This document shows positions 33,426 through 43,435 of a stretch of DNA of 60,530 nucleotides, one piece after another (the first letter of the stretch is position 1; each line of letters starts with the position of its first letter). The stretch spans positions 134,956 to 195,485 of the forward strand of contig NZ_NKHL01000118.1 in the NCBI RefSeq assembly GCF_002934685.1, in the 5' to 3' direction. The position numbers and the translations under genes were made by a program. Origin of the DNA: Pseudomonas bohemica. Lineage in GTDB: Bacteria; Pseudomonadota; Gammaproteobacteria; Pseudomonadales; Pseudomonadaceae. The notes below the pieces were generated by a model. That model saw only the letters and a program-made list of their open reading frames with translations. It was not told the origin of the DNA and searched no databases.

Positions 33426-33821
33426 CGGACAGGCCATTAACATAAAGGGGGATTAACGATTGCAGCAACACGCGTATGCCGGCGTGGCGCGACAACAGTA
33501 AACTTCACTAATGGCGGACGTAGTCGCACGACATTGAATAGAAACAAAACGGACGTCTTCTCCATAGGTCTCGTGCGAGGTGCAGCGAGTGTAAAGCAAA
33601 GCAAATAAGTGCAGATAGATCGTTAAGTTCTGAGTTTATGACGGTATACCGATTGACACTAACGAGTGCGGTACGCAGTCTGTGCGTCGCTTGATCAGGC
33701 CCGCAACTTACGAAGTGTTGCGCCGACAACAGTTATGCTTGCCAGCCAACAGCAATACACCAATCAGAGACACTCTTTCAAACACACTCTTTTTTCTTCA
33801 CTTGCCGGATATATCGTGCCG
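33426..33821. promoter_or_regulatory. Divergent control region, DszB-like operon and MFS gene
   Basis: About 400 A/T-richer bases. The small minus frame at 33508-33729 lacks family features and I do not call it. One GTTAT element lies at 33732-33736. I see no strong sigma-70 or sigma-54 match. The open frame of the MFS gene extends back into this region to 33666, but the upstream part is not hydrophobic and looks untranslated. Confidence 0.35.
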
Positions 33822-35063
33822 ATGTCTGCCCTTACCTTGTGGCTGAATAACTTCACCCCGCTCCGCACGCCCCATACTCGCGTCTATCTGTCAGGCCAAG
33901 CGGTATCGATGATCGGCATCTGGTTGCAGCAGACCGCCATGGCCTTGCTGGTGTATCAGTTGTCCGGCGGCCAGGCGTTCGCACTGGGCGTCAGCGCGTT
34001 GTGCTCCAGCGTGCCGATTCTACTGTTGAGCCTGTTTACCGGGGGTTTGGCTGACCGCTACGACCGGCGCACCCTACTGATTGGTTGTCATGTGCTTGAA
34101 ATTGGCCTGACCTTCGTCATCGCCGCCATGATCCAGGCAGAACAGGTGCAATTGACCCACATCTACCTGTTTGCCTTCCTGATGGGCTGCGTGAACTCGG
34201 TTTACTTCCCTACGCAGCAAGCTTTCCTGTTCGATCTGGCGGGAATGGACAACATCCGCAAGCTGATCAGCATCAACTCGATGATTCTCAACGTGTGCCG
34301 CACGCTGGGGCCGACGCTGGCCGGGTATCTGGTGGCACAGGTGGGCATGTCGGCGGCGTTCTGGGCCAACGGGTTCTCCTACTGGGTGGTGATCTTCTCG
34401 CTGCTGTCCCTGCGCTCGGTCAGTCAGGGCCGGCCTCACGGGCAAGGCCAGGCATCACTTGGCGCCGCTCTGGAACACATTCGCGACACGCTGACCTTGC
34501 GCAGCATTTATATCTGCTGCGCGACGCTGACCATGTTCGGCCTCGGCACCCTGGCGCTGATGCCCGCCGTGGCGTCAGGCAATCCGCAGCGCACGGGGCT
34601 GCTGCTGGCTGCAGCGGCGTCCGGCTCGCTGGTGTATGCGGTTTTTCTGTCACCGGTAATCAGCCACATCAAACGCATGGGCCTGACGCTGTCGTTGACG
34701 CTGATCTGGATGGGCGGCTGGCTGATCGTCAGTGCATTGAGCAGCTGGCTGGTCTTGCAGTTGATCGCATTATTCATGTTCGGCCTGGCGACGTCCCAGG
34801 CGATGGTGACCTGCACCAGCATGGTTCAGATCCTGTCGCCCCCGGCCATGCGCGGGCGTTTGATGGGCTTGTTCAGCATCATCGGCTTCGGCCTGCAGCC
34901 GCTGGCGACGATGATCGGCGGCTACCTGGCCGATCGTTTGGGGGTGACCACCACCATTGCCTTGTGGGGTCTGGTGGCGATCACGATTGCCAGCCTGCTT
35001 TTGGCACAACCGCAATGGCGCGGCTGGAACCTGGCAAAAGATAGGTCTGGTGGTGAGGTGTAG
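33822..35063 (+). CDS. MFS transporter (enterobactin-exporter-like, MFS_3 family)
   Basis: A major-facilitator permease of 413 residues with about 12 helices. The loop 2-3 signature reads GGLADRYDRRTLL (about residue 75-90). Other landmarks are YFPTQQAFLFDL and SMVQILSPPAMRGRLMGL, common in the MFS_3 group, which often exports drugs or siderophores. I chose the ATG at 33822 (MSALTLWLNN); an upstream frame exists but is not membrane-like. It is divergent from the desulfinase operon and could remove a toxic product such as a phenol left after desulfurisation; this is inference only. The stop codon falls inside a REP arm. Confidence 0.83.
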   Translation: MSALTLWLNNFTPLRTPHTRVYLSGQAVSMIGIWLQQTAMALLVYQLSGGQAFALGVSALCSSVPILLLSLFTGGLADRYDRRTLLIGCHVLEIGLTFVIAAMIQAEQVQLTHIYLFAFLMGCVNSVYFPTQQAFLFDLAGMDNIRKLISINSMILNVCRTLGPTLAGYLVAQVGMSAAFWANGFSYWVVIFSLLSLRSVSQGRPHGQGQASLGAALEHIRDTLTLRSIYICCATLTMFGLGTLALMPAVASGNPQRTGLLLAAAASGSLVYAVFLSPVISHIKRMGLTLSLTLIWMGGWLIVSALSSWLVLQLIALFMFGLATSQAMVTCTSMVQILSPPAMRGRLMGLFSIIGFGLQPLATMIGGYLADRLGVTTTIALWGLVAITIASLLLAQPQWRGWNLAKDRSGGEV

Positions 35064-35125
35064 GAGCAAGGCTTGCGGGAGGCACCTTTCAAGTCGCCAC
35101 CGCCGGCAAGCCGGATTGCTGCAAC
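35059..35125. repeat. Degenerate REP element
   Basis: The arm tgtaggagcaaggcttgcgg and the partly complementary ccgccggcaagccggattgc form an imperfect palindrome. The TAG of the first arm is the stop codon of the MFS gene. About 130 further bases to the AKR gene stop hold nothing recognisable. Confidence 0.45.
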
Positions 35126-35256
35126 GATTGCGGGACAATCGGAGGGAATACCCGTGGAAGCTGGCTTGCTGACGAAGGCGGCGAATCAGGCCGCACGTCT
35201 GTCGCTGATCCACCGTAGCCACCAACAGCCCGCCCTCACGGAACACAGGTGATCGA

Positions 35257-36279
35257 TCAAACCCGGGATTTGCGTCCGGCGAACGGGTGGCTCGGGTCGT
35301 TGTAGCCTGGCGTCGAGGAATGGCCGGTAACGACCAAATCGTCGATGAACGCCTCGTCTTCAGCGGTAAACGCGTAATTGAGCGCCGGAACATAGTCGTT
35401 CCATTGCTCTTCGGTGCGCGGGCCAGCGATCGCCGAGGTGATCAACTGGTTGTTCAGCACCCAGGCCAGGGCGAACTGGCCCGGCGTGATACCACGGGCC
35501 TGAGCGTGATCCTTGACCCGTTGTGCCAGATTGAGCGATTCAGGACGCCATTCGGTCTGTTGCAGACGCTTGTCGTTGCGACCGGCACGGGTGCCTTCGG
35601 ACGGCGGCTGGGTCGGATCGTACTTGGCAGTCAGTACACCACGTGCCAGCGGGCTGTAGGACACCACGCCAATGCCGTAGTATTCGGCGGCCGGCAGGTG
35701 CTCGACTTCAATCTGACGGTTGGCCAGGTTGTACAACGGCTGGCTCGCAGCAGGACGCTCCACGCCCAGCAGATCGGCTGCCCGACTGAATTCGGCGAGT
35801 TTCCAGCCACGGTGGTTGGACAGCCCGTAAGAGCGGATCTTGCCTGCGCGAATCAGATCGGACAGCGCGCGCACGGTTTCTTCCACCGGCGTGGTGTGGT
35901 CTTCACGGTGCAGGTAGAACAGGTCGATGTACTCGGTGTTCAGGCGCTTGAGGCTCGCATCCACCGACTGAATTACATTGTGGCGCGACGCACCGCGGTC
36001 GTTCGGGCCGATGGCGCCAGGGTTGGGATTGACGAACTTGGTCGACAGTACCCATTGCGCACGACGATCGGCGATCAGGCGCCCGACCACTTCCTCGGAA
36101 GCGCCGCCGTTGTAACCGTTGGCGGTGTCGATGAAGTTGATGCCCTGCTCATAGGCTTTGTCGACAATACGTTTGGCCACGCTCTCGTCGGTCTGTCCGC
36201 CAAACATCATGGTGCCCAGGGTGATAGGCGAAACCTTGATGCCGTTGCGACCCAGATTTCGGTATTCGATAGCGCTCAT
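35257..36279 (-). CDS. Aldo/keto reductase
   Basis: A 340-residue NADPH-dependent TIM-barrel reductase of the YghZ/Kv-beta-like branch (AKR). The catalytic tetrad can be traced: Asp in FIDTANGYNG, Tyr in the same NGYNG, Lys in STKFVNP, His in FYLHRED. The start is the ATG at 36279 after AAGGGAG; the GTG two codons earlier overlaps the ribosome site. It is the last gene of the peptide-type ABC operon, 60 bases after the ATPase gene. Members of this branch reduce methylglyoxal-like aldehydes; the role here is unknown. Confidence 0.87.
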   Translation of the reverse strand: MSAIEYRNLGRNGIKVSPITLGTMMFGGQTDESVAKRIVDKAYEQGINFIDTANGYNGGASEEVVGRLIADRRAQWVLSTKFVNPNPGAIGPNDRGASRHNVIQSVDASLKRLNTEYIDLFYLHREDHTTPVEETVRALSDLIRAGKIRSYGLSNHRGWKLAEFSRAADLLGVERPAASQPLYNLANRQIEVEHLPAAEYYGIGVVSYSPLARGVLTAKYDPTQPPSEGTRAGRNDKRLQQTEWRPESLNLAQRVKDHAQARGITPGQFALAWVLNNQLITSAIAGPRTEEQWNDYVPALNYAFTAEDEAFIDDLVVTGHSSTPGYNDPSHPFAGRKSRV

Positions 36280-36339
36280 GTTCACTCCCTTAATTGATCT
36301 TTCATCGTTTTTGAAACAACCGTTGTTGAAACATCACAG

Positions 36340-38130
36340 TCAAACCGCGAATCGCGATAGCAACATGGCCACCGGCAGTTCCTGCCAGGCCGAATTCGAA
36401 TAGGGCACGGCCTCCTCCTCGGCCAGCGCATAGCGCGGCACGGGCACGGAGCCGATCAGCTTGCGGGTGTAGTCATGCCGGGCGTTTTTCCAGATGCCGT
36501 CATGGGCGCCCTCCTCGACGATCTTGCCGTCGTGCATCACCAGAACGCGGTCGGCCATGTACTTGACCACCGACAAATCGTGGGAAATGAACAGATACGA
36601 CAAGCCGAATTCCTGCTTGAGGTCCGCCAGCAGGTTAAGGATCTGGGCGCGCACTGATACGTCCAGTGACGATACGGCTTCATCGAGGATGACCAGCGAC
36701 GGCCGCAGGATCAGCGCGCGAGCGACACCGATACGCTGGCGTTGCCCACCGGAGAACTCATGGGGGTATTTCCACACTGCCGATTGCGGCAAACCAACCC
36801 GATGGATGATGTCGAAGATCTGCTGGCTGCGGCTCTGCGCGCTTTTCACGCCGTGATTCTTGAGCACGCCATCAAGAATCCGATAGACACTGTGCTTGGG
36901 ATTCAGCGAGCCGTACGGATCCTGGAACACCATCTGTACGAACGGCCGGTGAGCGCGCAGCTGTTTTTCATCAAAGCCGGCGATATTGGTGCCATTGAGC
37001 AGAATCTCGCCGGAACTGGACTTGATCAACCCGAGAATGGTCTTGCTCAGGGTGGACTTGCCACAGCCCGATTCTCCCACCAGCCCGAGGGTTTCACCGG
37101 GGCGGATCTGGAACGACACGTCATCGACTGCCGTCACCGGGCCCTGGCTGGTCTTGTATTCAGTGCGCAGGTTGCGAACGTCGAGAATCGGCTGATCGAG
37201 CGTGCCACTGCTGGCGTCGCGAGCGGTGAAGTAACGGGCATGACTGTTCAAATCGAATTCGATGATGCCGCTGTTGTTCTGGCGAACGTTGATCTCGGGC
37301 AGCGACGCCGTGGCGTAATGCGATTCGGTGTCCAGGCGCAACGATGCCCCCAGCAACCCCTTGGTATAGGGGTGTTGCGGCGCTGTGAAAATGGCCTCTG
37401 TGGTGCCGGATTCGACGATCAGCCCGTCGTACATCACCGCCACCCGATCCGCCCACTGCCCGACCACACCCAGATCGTGGGTGATCAGCAACAGGCCCAT
37501 GGCGTATTCCTCGCTCAGGTCCTTGAGCAATTGCAGGATGTGCGCCTGCACCGTGACGTCCAGCGCCGTGGTCGGTTCGTCGGCGATCAGCAACCTGGGG
37601 TTGCAGGCGACCGCAATAGCGATCATCACCCGTTGACGCTGGCCGCCGGAGAGGTTGTGGGGAAAGTCGTCCAGCCTTCCTTCAGCGTTGGGAATGCGCA
37701 CCTTCTTCAGCAGTTTCAAGGCTTCGACCCTGGCGTCCTTGCGCGACAGCCCGCGATGCCGACGCAGCACCTCGCCGATCTGCTCACCGATAGTCAGCAC
37801 CGGGTTGAGCGAGGTCATCGGGTCCTGAAAGACCATCGAGATTTCGTTGCCGCGCAGGCTGCGTATCACCGGATCACTGACGGTCGACAGGTTCTGGCCG
37901 TCGAAATCCACGTTACCGCTGATGCCGGCACGCCCGCCCAGCAGGCGCATGATCGCCATGGCAGTGGTGGATTTGCCGCAGCCCGATTCGCCCACCAGCG
38001 CCAGGGTTTCGCCTCGCGCCACCTCGAAGCTGATCCCCTTGACGGCCTGATAGTCGCCGTAATTGACGCGCAGATTGGAAACGCTCAGCAGCGGCTGACC
38101 CTGGTCATCAATGTTGGCTACAGCATTCAT
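36340..38130 (-). CDS. Dipeptide-type ABC transporter, fused double ATP-binding protein
   Basis: A 596-residue ATPase joining DppD- and DppF-like halves. The first half has GESGCGKST, LSGGQRQRVMIAIAV, LLIADEP and LITHDLG; the second has GESGCGKST, FSGGQRQRIGVARAL, LVILDEA and FISHDLS. Between them, around residues 270-320, is a linker carrying the oligopeptide-ATPase C-terminal region. Its ATG overlaps the DppC-like stop by ATGA, with GGGAG upstream. It is the only peptide-type ATPase in the window and may also drive the ATPase-less permease pair at 55996-57833. Confidence 0.9.
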   Translation of the reverse strand: MNAVANIDDQGQPLLSVSNLRVNYGDYQAVKGISFEVARGETLALVGESGCGKSTTAMAIMRLLGGRAGISGNVDFDGQNLSTVSDPVIRSLRGNEISMVFQDPMTSLNPVLTIGEQIGEVLRRHRGLSRKDARVEALKLLKKVRIPNAEGRLDDFPHNLSGGQRQRVMIAIAVACNPRLLIADEPTTALDVTVQAHILQLLKDLSEEYAMGLLLITHDLGVVGQWADRVAVMYDGLIVESGTTEAIFTAPQHPYTKGLLGASLRLDTESHYATASLPEINVRQNNSGIIEFDLNSHARYFTARDASSGTLDQPILDVRNLRTEYKTSQGPVTAVDDVSFQIRPGETLGLVGESGCGKSTLSKTILGLIKSSSGEILLNGTNIAGFDEKQLRAHRPFVQMVFQDPYGSLNPKHSVYRILDGVLKNHGVKSAQSRSQQIFDIIHRVGLPQSAVWKYPHEFSGGQRQRIGVARALILRPSLVILDEAVSSLDVSVRAQILNLLADLKQEFGLSYLFISHDLSVVKYMADRVLVMHDGKIVEEGAHDGIWKNARHDYTRKLIGSVPVPRYALAEEEAVPYSNSAWQELPVAMLLSRFAV

Positions 38131-39170
38131 GCCGTTCTCCCACGCAGTCTTGGATTCAAAGCGCTGATCAGAGCGTCGCCCACCAGATTCAGGCTGAACA
38201 CCGTGATCACCAGAACCGCTCCGGGAATCGCCGTCAGATAAAGCGCACTGCGCAGCATGTCGCGACCGGTGCCTATCATGCTGCCCCAGCTGATTTTATT
38301 GGGGTCGCCGACACCCAGGAACGATAGCGACGACTCGGTAAGAATGGCCGAAGCGACGATGACCGAGGCCGTGATGATGATCGGTGGCAAGGCATTGGGC
38401 AGCACTTCACGAAAGATAATCCAGCGCGTGCTGTAGCCGACGGTCCGTGCCGCCAGTACGAAATCAGCATTGAGCAGCGCACGAAACTCCGCGCGGACCA
38501 GTCGGGCGACGGTGTCCCAGGAGGTCAGGCCGACGACCACTGCGATGACGCCGATGGTTGATTGAGTAATCGACACCACCACCACGACCAGTAGAAAGGA
38601 AGGCGTGGTCTGGAACAGCTCGATCAGCCAGGTCAATGTGCGGTCGACGCGGCCGCCGAAATACCCGGCCAGCGCGCCGATCAATGTGCCGATCACCACA
38701 CTGACCAACGCCGCAGTAACCCCGACCAGCAGCGAAACCCTGGCGCCGTGGGCCAAGCCAGCGGCGATATCGCGGCCCAGAGCATCGGTGCCCAGCGGGA
38801 AATCCCAGTCTTCGCCCGGCGTCAGCAAGGGTTGACCGGCCATGTCCAGGGGATCCCCCGGGTAGAGATGACCGGCCGCCAGCGCCACCAGCACGATCAG
38901 TAGTAGCACCCCCAGGCCCGCCACCGCGCCCGGTGAGCGCAGCAATGCGCGCAACACCGGCCAGCGGCTGCGCGATCGCGGCTCGGCGTCAGCCAGGTCT
39001 TCGTCATCTGCCATTGGGTCTTTTGCAGAGGCCGCGAAACGCCCGAGCAACGAACTGCCCAGTTGCTGGCGCCATGAGCTGTCAGGCAGCCTTGCCGGCG
39101 CCGCGTACGGCCGTTGCAGGGCGGCGGTGGGTTGGGGTGCGGTGAGATCGGAAACCGGTGTGTTGGACAT
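38127..39170 (-). CDS. Dipeptide/nickel-type ABC permease, DppC-like
   Basis: A 347-residue permease with a long cytoplasmic N-terminus (about 1-85, Pro/Ala-rich and charged) before the first helix LGVLLLIVLVALAAG. Typical DppC landmarks are FPLGTDALGRDI and the EAA loop VLAARTVGYSTRWIIFREVLPNALPPI. The N-terminal extension is longer than in the homologous 56982 protein (283 residues). It is four bases from the DppB-like gene and pairs with it to form the channel. Confidence 0.9.
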   Translation of the reverse strand: MSNTPVSDLTAPQPTAALQRPYAAPARLPDSSWRQQLGSSLLGRFAASAKDPMADDEDLADAEPRSRSRWPVLRALLRSPGAVAGLGVLLLIVLVALAAGHLYPGDPLDMAGQPLLTPGEDWDFPLGTDALGRDIAAGLAHGARVSLLVGVTAALVSVVIGTLIGALAGYFGGRVDRTLTWLIELFQTTPSFLLVVVVVSITQSTIGVIAVVVGLTSWDTVARLVRAEFRALLNADFVLAARTVGYSTRWIIFREVLPNALPPIIITASVIVASAILTESSLSFLGVGDPNKISWGSMIGTGRDMLRSALYLTAIPGAVLVITVFSLNLVGDALISALNPRLRGRTA

Positions 39171-39174
39171 GATT

Positions 39175-40194
39175 TCAATGCCCCTTTGTCCGTGAGGCGA
39201 TCCGCGGATCGAGCCTGGCGTGGAGCAAGTCCACCAGAATGTTGGCCACGATTACGATGAACGAGGACAGCAGCAGAATGCCGAGCAGTACCTTGTATTC
39301 CCGGGCTTGCACCGCTTCGAGGGTCAGGCGCCCGATGCCTGGCCAGCCGAACACTGTTTCAGCCACCGCCGCGCCGCCCAGCAAGCCGCCCAGATGCGTG
39401 CCGGCCACAGTCGTCAGCGGCAGCAATGCGTTGCGCAACACATGCCGCCAGGTGATGCGCCAGGGTGTCAGGCCCTTGGCGTTGGCGGTGCGCACGTAAT
39501 CCTGAGTCAGCACTTCGAGCACCGACGCACGGGTCAATCGCGCATAGATGGCAATGAAGAAGCTGGAGAGGGTCAACGCCGGCAGGATCGCGTAGTGCAG
39601 TTTGTCGACGAACTTGTCGACCCCCACCAGCCCCGCGCCGATGGTGCCGTCGCCGCCGCTGGGCAGCCATTCCAGCTTGACCGCGAACAGCACGATGGCC
39701 ATCAGGCCGATCCAGAATCCTGGCGTGGAATACAGGATGAACGCCAGCGACGACAGCACGCGATCCGGCCATTTGCCATTCCACAGGGCCATTACCACTC
39801 CGAGCGCGACGCCGACCACCAGCGAAATCACCAGGGCCAGCCCCATCAGCAACAGGGTGTTGGGCAGGCGCTGGGTGATGACATCGAGCACCGGGATGCC
39901 ATAACGCGGCGAATCACCGAGGCTCAGGTGCGCCAGCTGATTCACGTAATCGCCGAATTGTACAAGCGACGACTTGTCCAGCCCGTATTGCTGGCGCAGC
40001 AACGCGCTGGTTTCTGCCGAGGCCGATCCCGCTTCGGCGGTCAGCGCGTCGACGGCATCACCCGGTACCATCTGCAAGAGTATGAAGTTGAGAACGATTA
40101 CACCGACGGCTGTCGGAATGGCACGAAACACTGAACCGCGAAAGCCTGTTTGCAGGCGACCGGTTAAACGCTGGTAGAAAGTACGGACCGACAT
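39175..40194 (-). CDS. Dipeptide/nickel-type ABC permease, DppB-like
   Basis: A 339-residue inner-membrane permease. DppB landmarks are the first helix with VIVLNFILLQMVPGDAVD, the LRQQYGLD segment, PGFWIGLMAIVLF, and the EAA loop YVRTANAKGLTPWRITWRHVLRNALLP. I start at the ATG at 40194 (MSVRTFYQRL) since GAGA lies upstream. It is the first gene of an operon DppB-DppC-ATPase-AKR and is divergent from the binding-protein gene at 40526, which should supply its substrate. Confidence 0.9.
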   Translation of the reverse strand: MSVRTFYQRLTGRLQTGFRGSVFRAIPTAVGVIVLNFILLQMVPGDAVDALTAEAGSASAETSALLRQQYGLDKSSLVQFGDYVNQLAHLSLGDSPRYGIPVLDVITQRLPNTLLLMGLALVISLVVGVALGVVMALWNGKWPDRVLSSLAFILYSTPGFWIGLMAIVLFAVKLEWLPSGGDGTIGAGLVGVDKFVDKLHYAILPALTLSSFFIAIYARLTRASVLEVLTQDYVRTANAKGLTPWRITWRHVLRNALLPLTTVAGTHLGGLLGGAAVAETVFGWPGIGRLTLEAVQAREYKVLLGILLLSSFIVIVANILVDLLHARLDPRIASRTKGH

Positions 40195-40525
40195 CGAGTT
40201 CTCTATAAACAATCGGATTGAACGAGGACTGTTTCAACGGCCAACACTAATACAGCAATTCTCCCGGCCCAACACCGCATAAAAAGTTCTAAACTTATTA
40301 TCGCGTCGGTAATGAAAACTGAATTTAAAGTTATAAGACCAACACTTGAATCACGTGGAATAACTCCGCTAGTCTCGCCATTCGATTCTGACGCCCAACA
40401 GAATATCGCCTCGCTTTTCATTAGATCGTCACTCACTTAGATCGCCACATCAATCGCCGCGCAGAACCCCTGTCGCCGAATCGTGGTTGCGCGCGTTCCT
40501 CCCGCAAGTGTATTGAAGGTGCAGC
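40195..40525. promoter_or_regulatory. Divergent control region of the peptide-type importer
   Basis: About 330 A/T-rich bases separating the permease operon from the binding-protein operon. It contains GTTAT (40330-40334) and ATAAC (40360-40364) half-sites facing each other 25 bases apart, plus a weak TTGAAT-N17-TAGTCT promoter candidate toward 40526. A protein binding the paired half-sites could control both directions; this is inference. Confidence 0.35.
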
Positions 40526-42115
40526 ATGTCGTTGAACAGAAGGACGTTTCTCAAAGACTCCATGATTCTGGCCGCCGCTGCCGGGTTGTCCAGCCACGCT
40601 TCGAGCATCTTTGCCGCTGTTGACGGCAATCAGACGCTGGTGGTCTCGCAGTTCCCGGAACCCACCGTGCTGACCAACGCGCTGACCACTGACGGCACTA
40701 TTTATACGGTCACCAGCAAGCTGTTCGACGGGTTGCTGTCGTACGATGCGCAACGTCAACCGGTGCCCCGTCTGGCCAGCGACTGGCAGGTCAGCGCCGA
40801 TGGGCTGGTTTACACCTTCAACCTGCGTCCCGGCGTCACCTGGCATGACGGCAAGCCGTTCGGCGCCGAGGACGTCGCGTTTTCCCTGCAGAACATCTGG
40901 CGCAAATTCAATTCTCGTGGAATCACCACATTCGCGCCGGTCATCAAGGTCGAGACGCCGACCCCGCTGCAAGTGGTGATCACCCTATCGACGCCCGCGC
41001 CCTACCTGCTCAGCGCGCTGTCGTCGACCGATGCGCAGGTACTGCCCAAACACCTCTACGACAGCGGCAATCCGCTGACCAACCCCAACAACATCAAACC
41101 CATCGGCACCGGGCCGTTCAAATTCGAGCGCTGGGACCGCGGCGTGTCGATCAATCTGGTGAAGAACGAGCAGTATTGGGACCAGGGCAAGCCGCACCTG
41201 GACAGCCTGATCTTCCGCATCATTCCCGACCTCACCGCCGCGTCGGCTGCTCTGGAAACCCAAGCGGTGCAGCTGGCCTCAGTGGCGCTGAGCAACGTCA
41301 AGCGCCTGCGCGGCGTGCCGCAATTGCAGGTCAGCGAAATCAGCGCGCCCTATTCGCCGGGCCTGGTGGGGTTCGAATTCAATCTGGAAAAGCCGGTGTT
41401 TCAGGACGTCCGCGTGCGCCAGGCATTTGCCCATGCCGTTGACCGGGATTTCATCGTCAAGAACATCTACTTCGGCTTTGCCCAGCCCGCCTACAGCGCT
41501 ATCCCCGCAAGCATGAGCGACTTCTACGACGACAGCGTGCCGCGCTACCCCTTCGATCTGGAAAAAGCCGAAGCGCTGCTTGAAGAAGCGGGCCTGAAAA
41601 AAGGCGCGGACGGGGTGCGCCTGACCGTGTTCAACGACCCCAACCCGGCCAACGAAACGCTGCAGATCGCCCATTACCTGCGCAGCAATCTGGCGAAGAT
41701 CGGGGTCAAGCTGGTAATCCGCTCACAGGACTTCCCCGAGTACGTCAATCGCGTCTACACCCGCCGCGACTTCGACACCACGCTGATCAGCGCCACTGCC
41801 GGCCCTGACCCGGTGATGGGCACTCAGCGCTTTTATCAGTCGTCGAACTTCAAGCCCGGTATCGCGTTTTCCAATGGCTCGCGCTACGCCAACCCACGGG
41901 TCGACGAGCTGCTCGACCAAGGTCAGGGCGAAGTCGATCCGGCCAAGCGCAAGGCGTTGTATGCCGAGTTCCAGCAGATAGTGCTCAAGGACCTGCCGAA
42001 GATTCCCCTGGTCTCGCCGACGGTCGTAGTGGTCACGCAAAAGCGACTCAAGGACTTCTTCAATTCCTCAGAGGCGCTGTACGGCAACTTTGCCGATGCT
42101 CGCTATCAGGCGTGA
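40526..42115 (+). CDS. Peptide/nickel-type ABC solute-binding protein, Tat-exported
   Basis: A 529-residue periplasmic binding protein (SBP family 5). It begins with a twin-arginine signal NRRTFLKDSMILAAAAG. The mature domain has the family phrases SKLFDGLLSYD, PRLASDWQVSADGLVYTFNLRPGVTWHDG and FNLEKPVFQDVRVRQAFAHAVDRDF. An AAGG ribosome site precedes the ATG. It is divergent from its likely permeases and followed 49 bases later by a DszC/SfnB-like enzyme. The ligand is unlikely to be an ordinary peptide given the surroundings; a sulfur compound is the inference. Confidence 0.9.
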   Translation: MSLNRRTFLKDSMILAAAAGLSSHASSIFAAVDGNQTLVVSQFPEPTVLTNALTTDGTIYTVTSKLFDGLLSYDAQRQPVPRLASDWQVSADGLVYTFNLRPGVTWHDGKPFGAEDVAFSLQNIWRKFNSRGITTFAPVIKVETPTPLQVVITLSTPAPYLLSALSSTDAQVLPKHLYDSGNPLTNPNNIKPIGTGPFKFERWDRGVSINLVKNEQYWDQGKPHLDSLIFRIIPDLTAASAALETQAVQLASVALSNVKRLRGVPQLQVSEISAPYSPGLVGFEFNLEKPVFQDVRVRQAFAHAVDRDFIVKNIYFGFAQPAYSAIPASMSDFYDDSVPRYPFDLEKAEALLEEAGLKKGADGVRLTVFNDPNPANETLQIAHYLRSNLAKIGVKLVIRSQDFPEYVNRVYTRRDFDTTLISATAGPDPVMGTQRFYQSSNFKPGIAFSNGSRYANPRVDELLDQGQGEVDPAKRKALYAEFQQIVLKDLPKIPLVSPTVVVVTQKRLKDFFNSSEALYGNFADARYQA

Positions 42116-42164
42116 TGCTGCGCCAGCCGGCTCACCCATGCTCCCAAGGACCAGGACCACATTC

Positions 42165-43394
42165 ATGACCGACACATCGTTCGCCCGACAAGCCTTGCCA
42201 CACACCCAGCTCTGCGAACGCAAGGTGACCGCGCCCAGCCGGCCGGCGCACGTCATCAGCAGTGAAGGCGAAGCGGTGGAAACGGCCGAACGCCTGGCCG
42301 CCGCCTTCAGGCAGAACGCCCAGACCCGTGACGTCGAGCGGCAATTGCCGTGGCAGGAGTTGGATGATTTCGCCCAGAGCGGTCTGTTGGCGATCAGGGT
42401 GCCTCGCGAGTACGGCGGCGCGGAGGTTTCGTACCGGACACTGACCCAGGTGGTTGCGATCATCGGTGAGGCGGACGCTTCGATCGGGCAATTGATGCTG
42501 AGTATTATCCTGGCCTGCAGCGTGATCGAAGCGGTTGGTCGTCCGGAACAGAAAGCGCTGTTCTTCGGCAAGATTCTCGAAGGCTATCGCTGGGGCAATG
42601 GCCACGCCGAAGGCGGCAGCCTGCCCGCTGGCACCACGCGCACGCAGATTACTCGCGAGGGCGATCACTACCGGGTCAATGGCTCGAAGGCCTACTCCAC
42701 CGGCGCGTTGTTTTCGCAGCTGATTTCCATCGGTTGCGTGGATGAAAACGGGCAGTCGAAAACCGCTGTACTGGATCGATACGCACCGGGCCTGACCATC
42801 GTCGACGACTGGGATGGCTTCGGCCAGCGCACCACCGCCAGCGGGACGCTGTTGCTGGACAACGTACGCGTGGAGGACAGCCATGTGCTGGACACCGAAC
42901 AGGGCAAGGTCAGCGCCAACACCTATGGCATTCCCGATTTGTTCCACAGCGCGCTGGACCTGGGCATCGCCCGCGCGGCGTTTGGCGACACCCTGGAGTA
43001 TGTCAGGGAGCACGCCCGACCCTATGCGCGGACCGGCGTGACAGCGGTGGCGGAAGATCCTTATGTGCTGGAGATCATCGGGGATCTGCACACGCGAATT
43101 CATGCCGGTGAAGCCGTGCTGGAAAAGGCCGCCGCGCTGTTCGATCAGGTGACCGCCGAGCAAGGCCCGGGGCCGTCGGCCAGGGTGTCGTCGGCACTGG
43201 CCACCGCGAAGATTCTCACCACCGAAGCCGCGCTGCTGGCCAGCAACAAGCTGTTCCAGCTCGGCGGCGCCAGCTCTACGCGCCTGGAATACGGCTACGA
43301 CCGCCACTGGCGCAATGCCCGCACCCACACCGTCCACGACCCGGTGGCGTGGAAATTCAATCTCATCGGGAAATTCCATTTGTTGGGCGGTTGA
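42165..43394 (+). CDS. SfnB/DszC-like flavin-dependent monooxygenase
   Basis: A 409-residue acyl-CoA-dehydrogenase-fold flavoenzyme. It resembles SfnB, linked to dimethylsulfone use in Pseudomonas, with ERQLPWQELDDFAQSGLLAIRVPREYGGAEVSY, GNGHAEGGS, DDWDGFGQRTTASGT and the C-terminal RHWRNARTHTVHDPVAWKFNLIG, which also matches DszC. The ATG at 42165 follows AGGA; the longer frame starts inside the upstream gene. It is in an operon with the binding protein before it, so imported compound and oxidation are probably linked. Confidence 0.85.
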   Translation: MTDTSFARQALPHTQLCERKVTAPSRPAHVISSEGEAVETAERLAAAFRQNAQTRDVERQLPWQELDDFAQSGLLAIRVPREYGGAEVSYRTLTQVVAIIGEADASIGQLMLSIILACSVIEAVGRPEQKALFFGKILEGYRWGNGHAEGGSLPAGTTRTQITREGDHYRVNGSKAYSTGALFSQLISIGCVDENGQSKTAVLDRYAPGLTIVDDWDGFGQRTTASGTLLLDNVRVEDSHVLDTEQGKVSANTYGIPDLFHSALDLGIARAAFGDTLEYVREHARPYARTGVTAVAEDPYVLEIIGDLHTRIHAGEAVLEKAAALFDQVTAEQGPGPSARVSSALATAKILTTEAALLASNKLFQLGGASSTRLEYGYDRHWRNARTHTVHDPVAWKFNLIGKFHLLGG

Positions 43395-43401
43395 TCCAAT
43401 T

Positions 43402-43435
43402 CCCTGCAGGAGCGCGCTTGCACGCGAATGGCCGG
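43402..43435. repeat. Single REP element
   Basis: tccctgcaggagcgcgcttg followed by cacgcgaatgg matches the arm of other REPs in this window (for example at 46238). No intact inverted partner follows; a degenerate one may lie near 43470-43490. Confidence 0.5.

Noticed and set aside
33508..33729. 73-codon minus frame between the desulfinase operon and the MFS gene
   Set aside because: It has no family features and lies in a region expected to hold two promoters.
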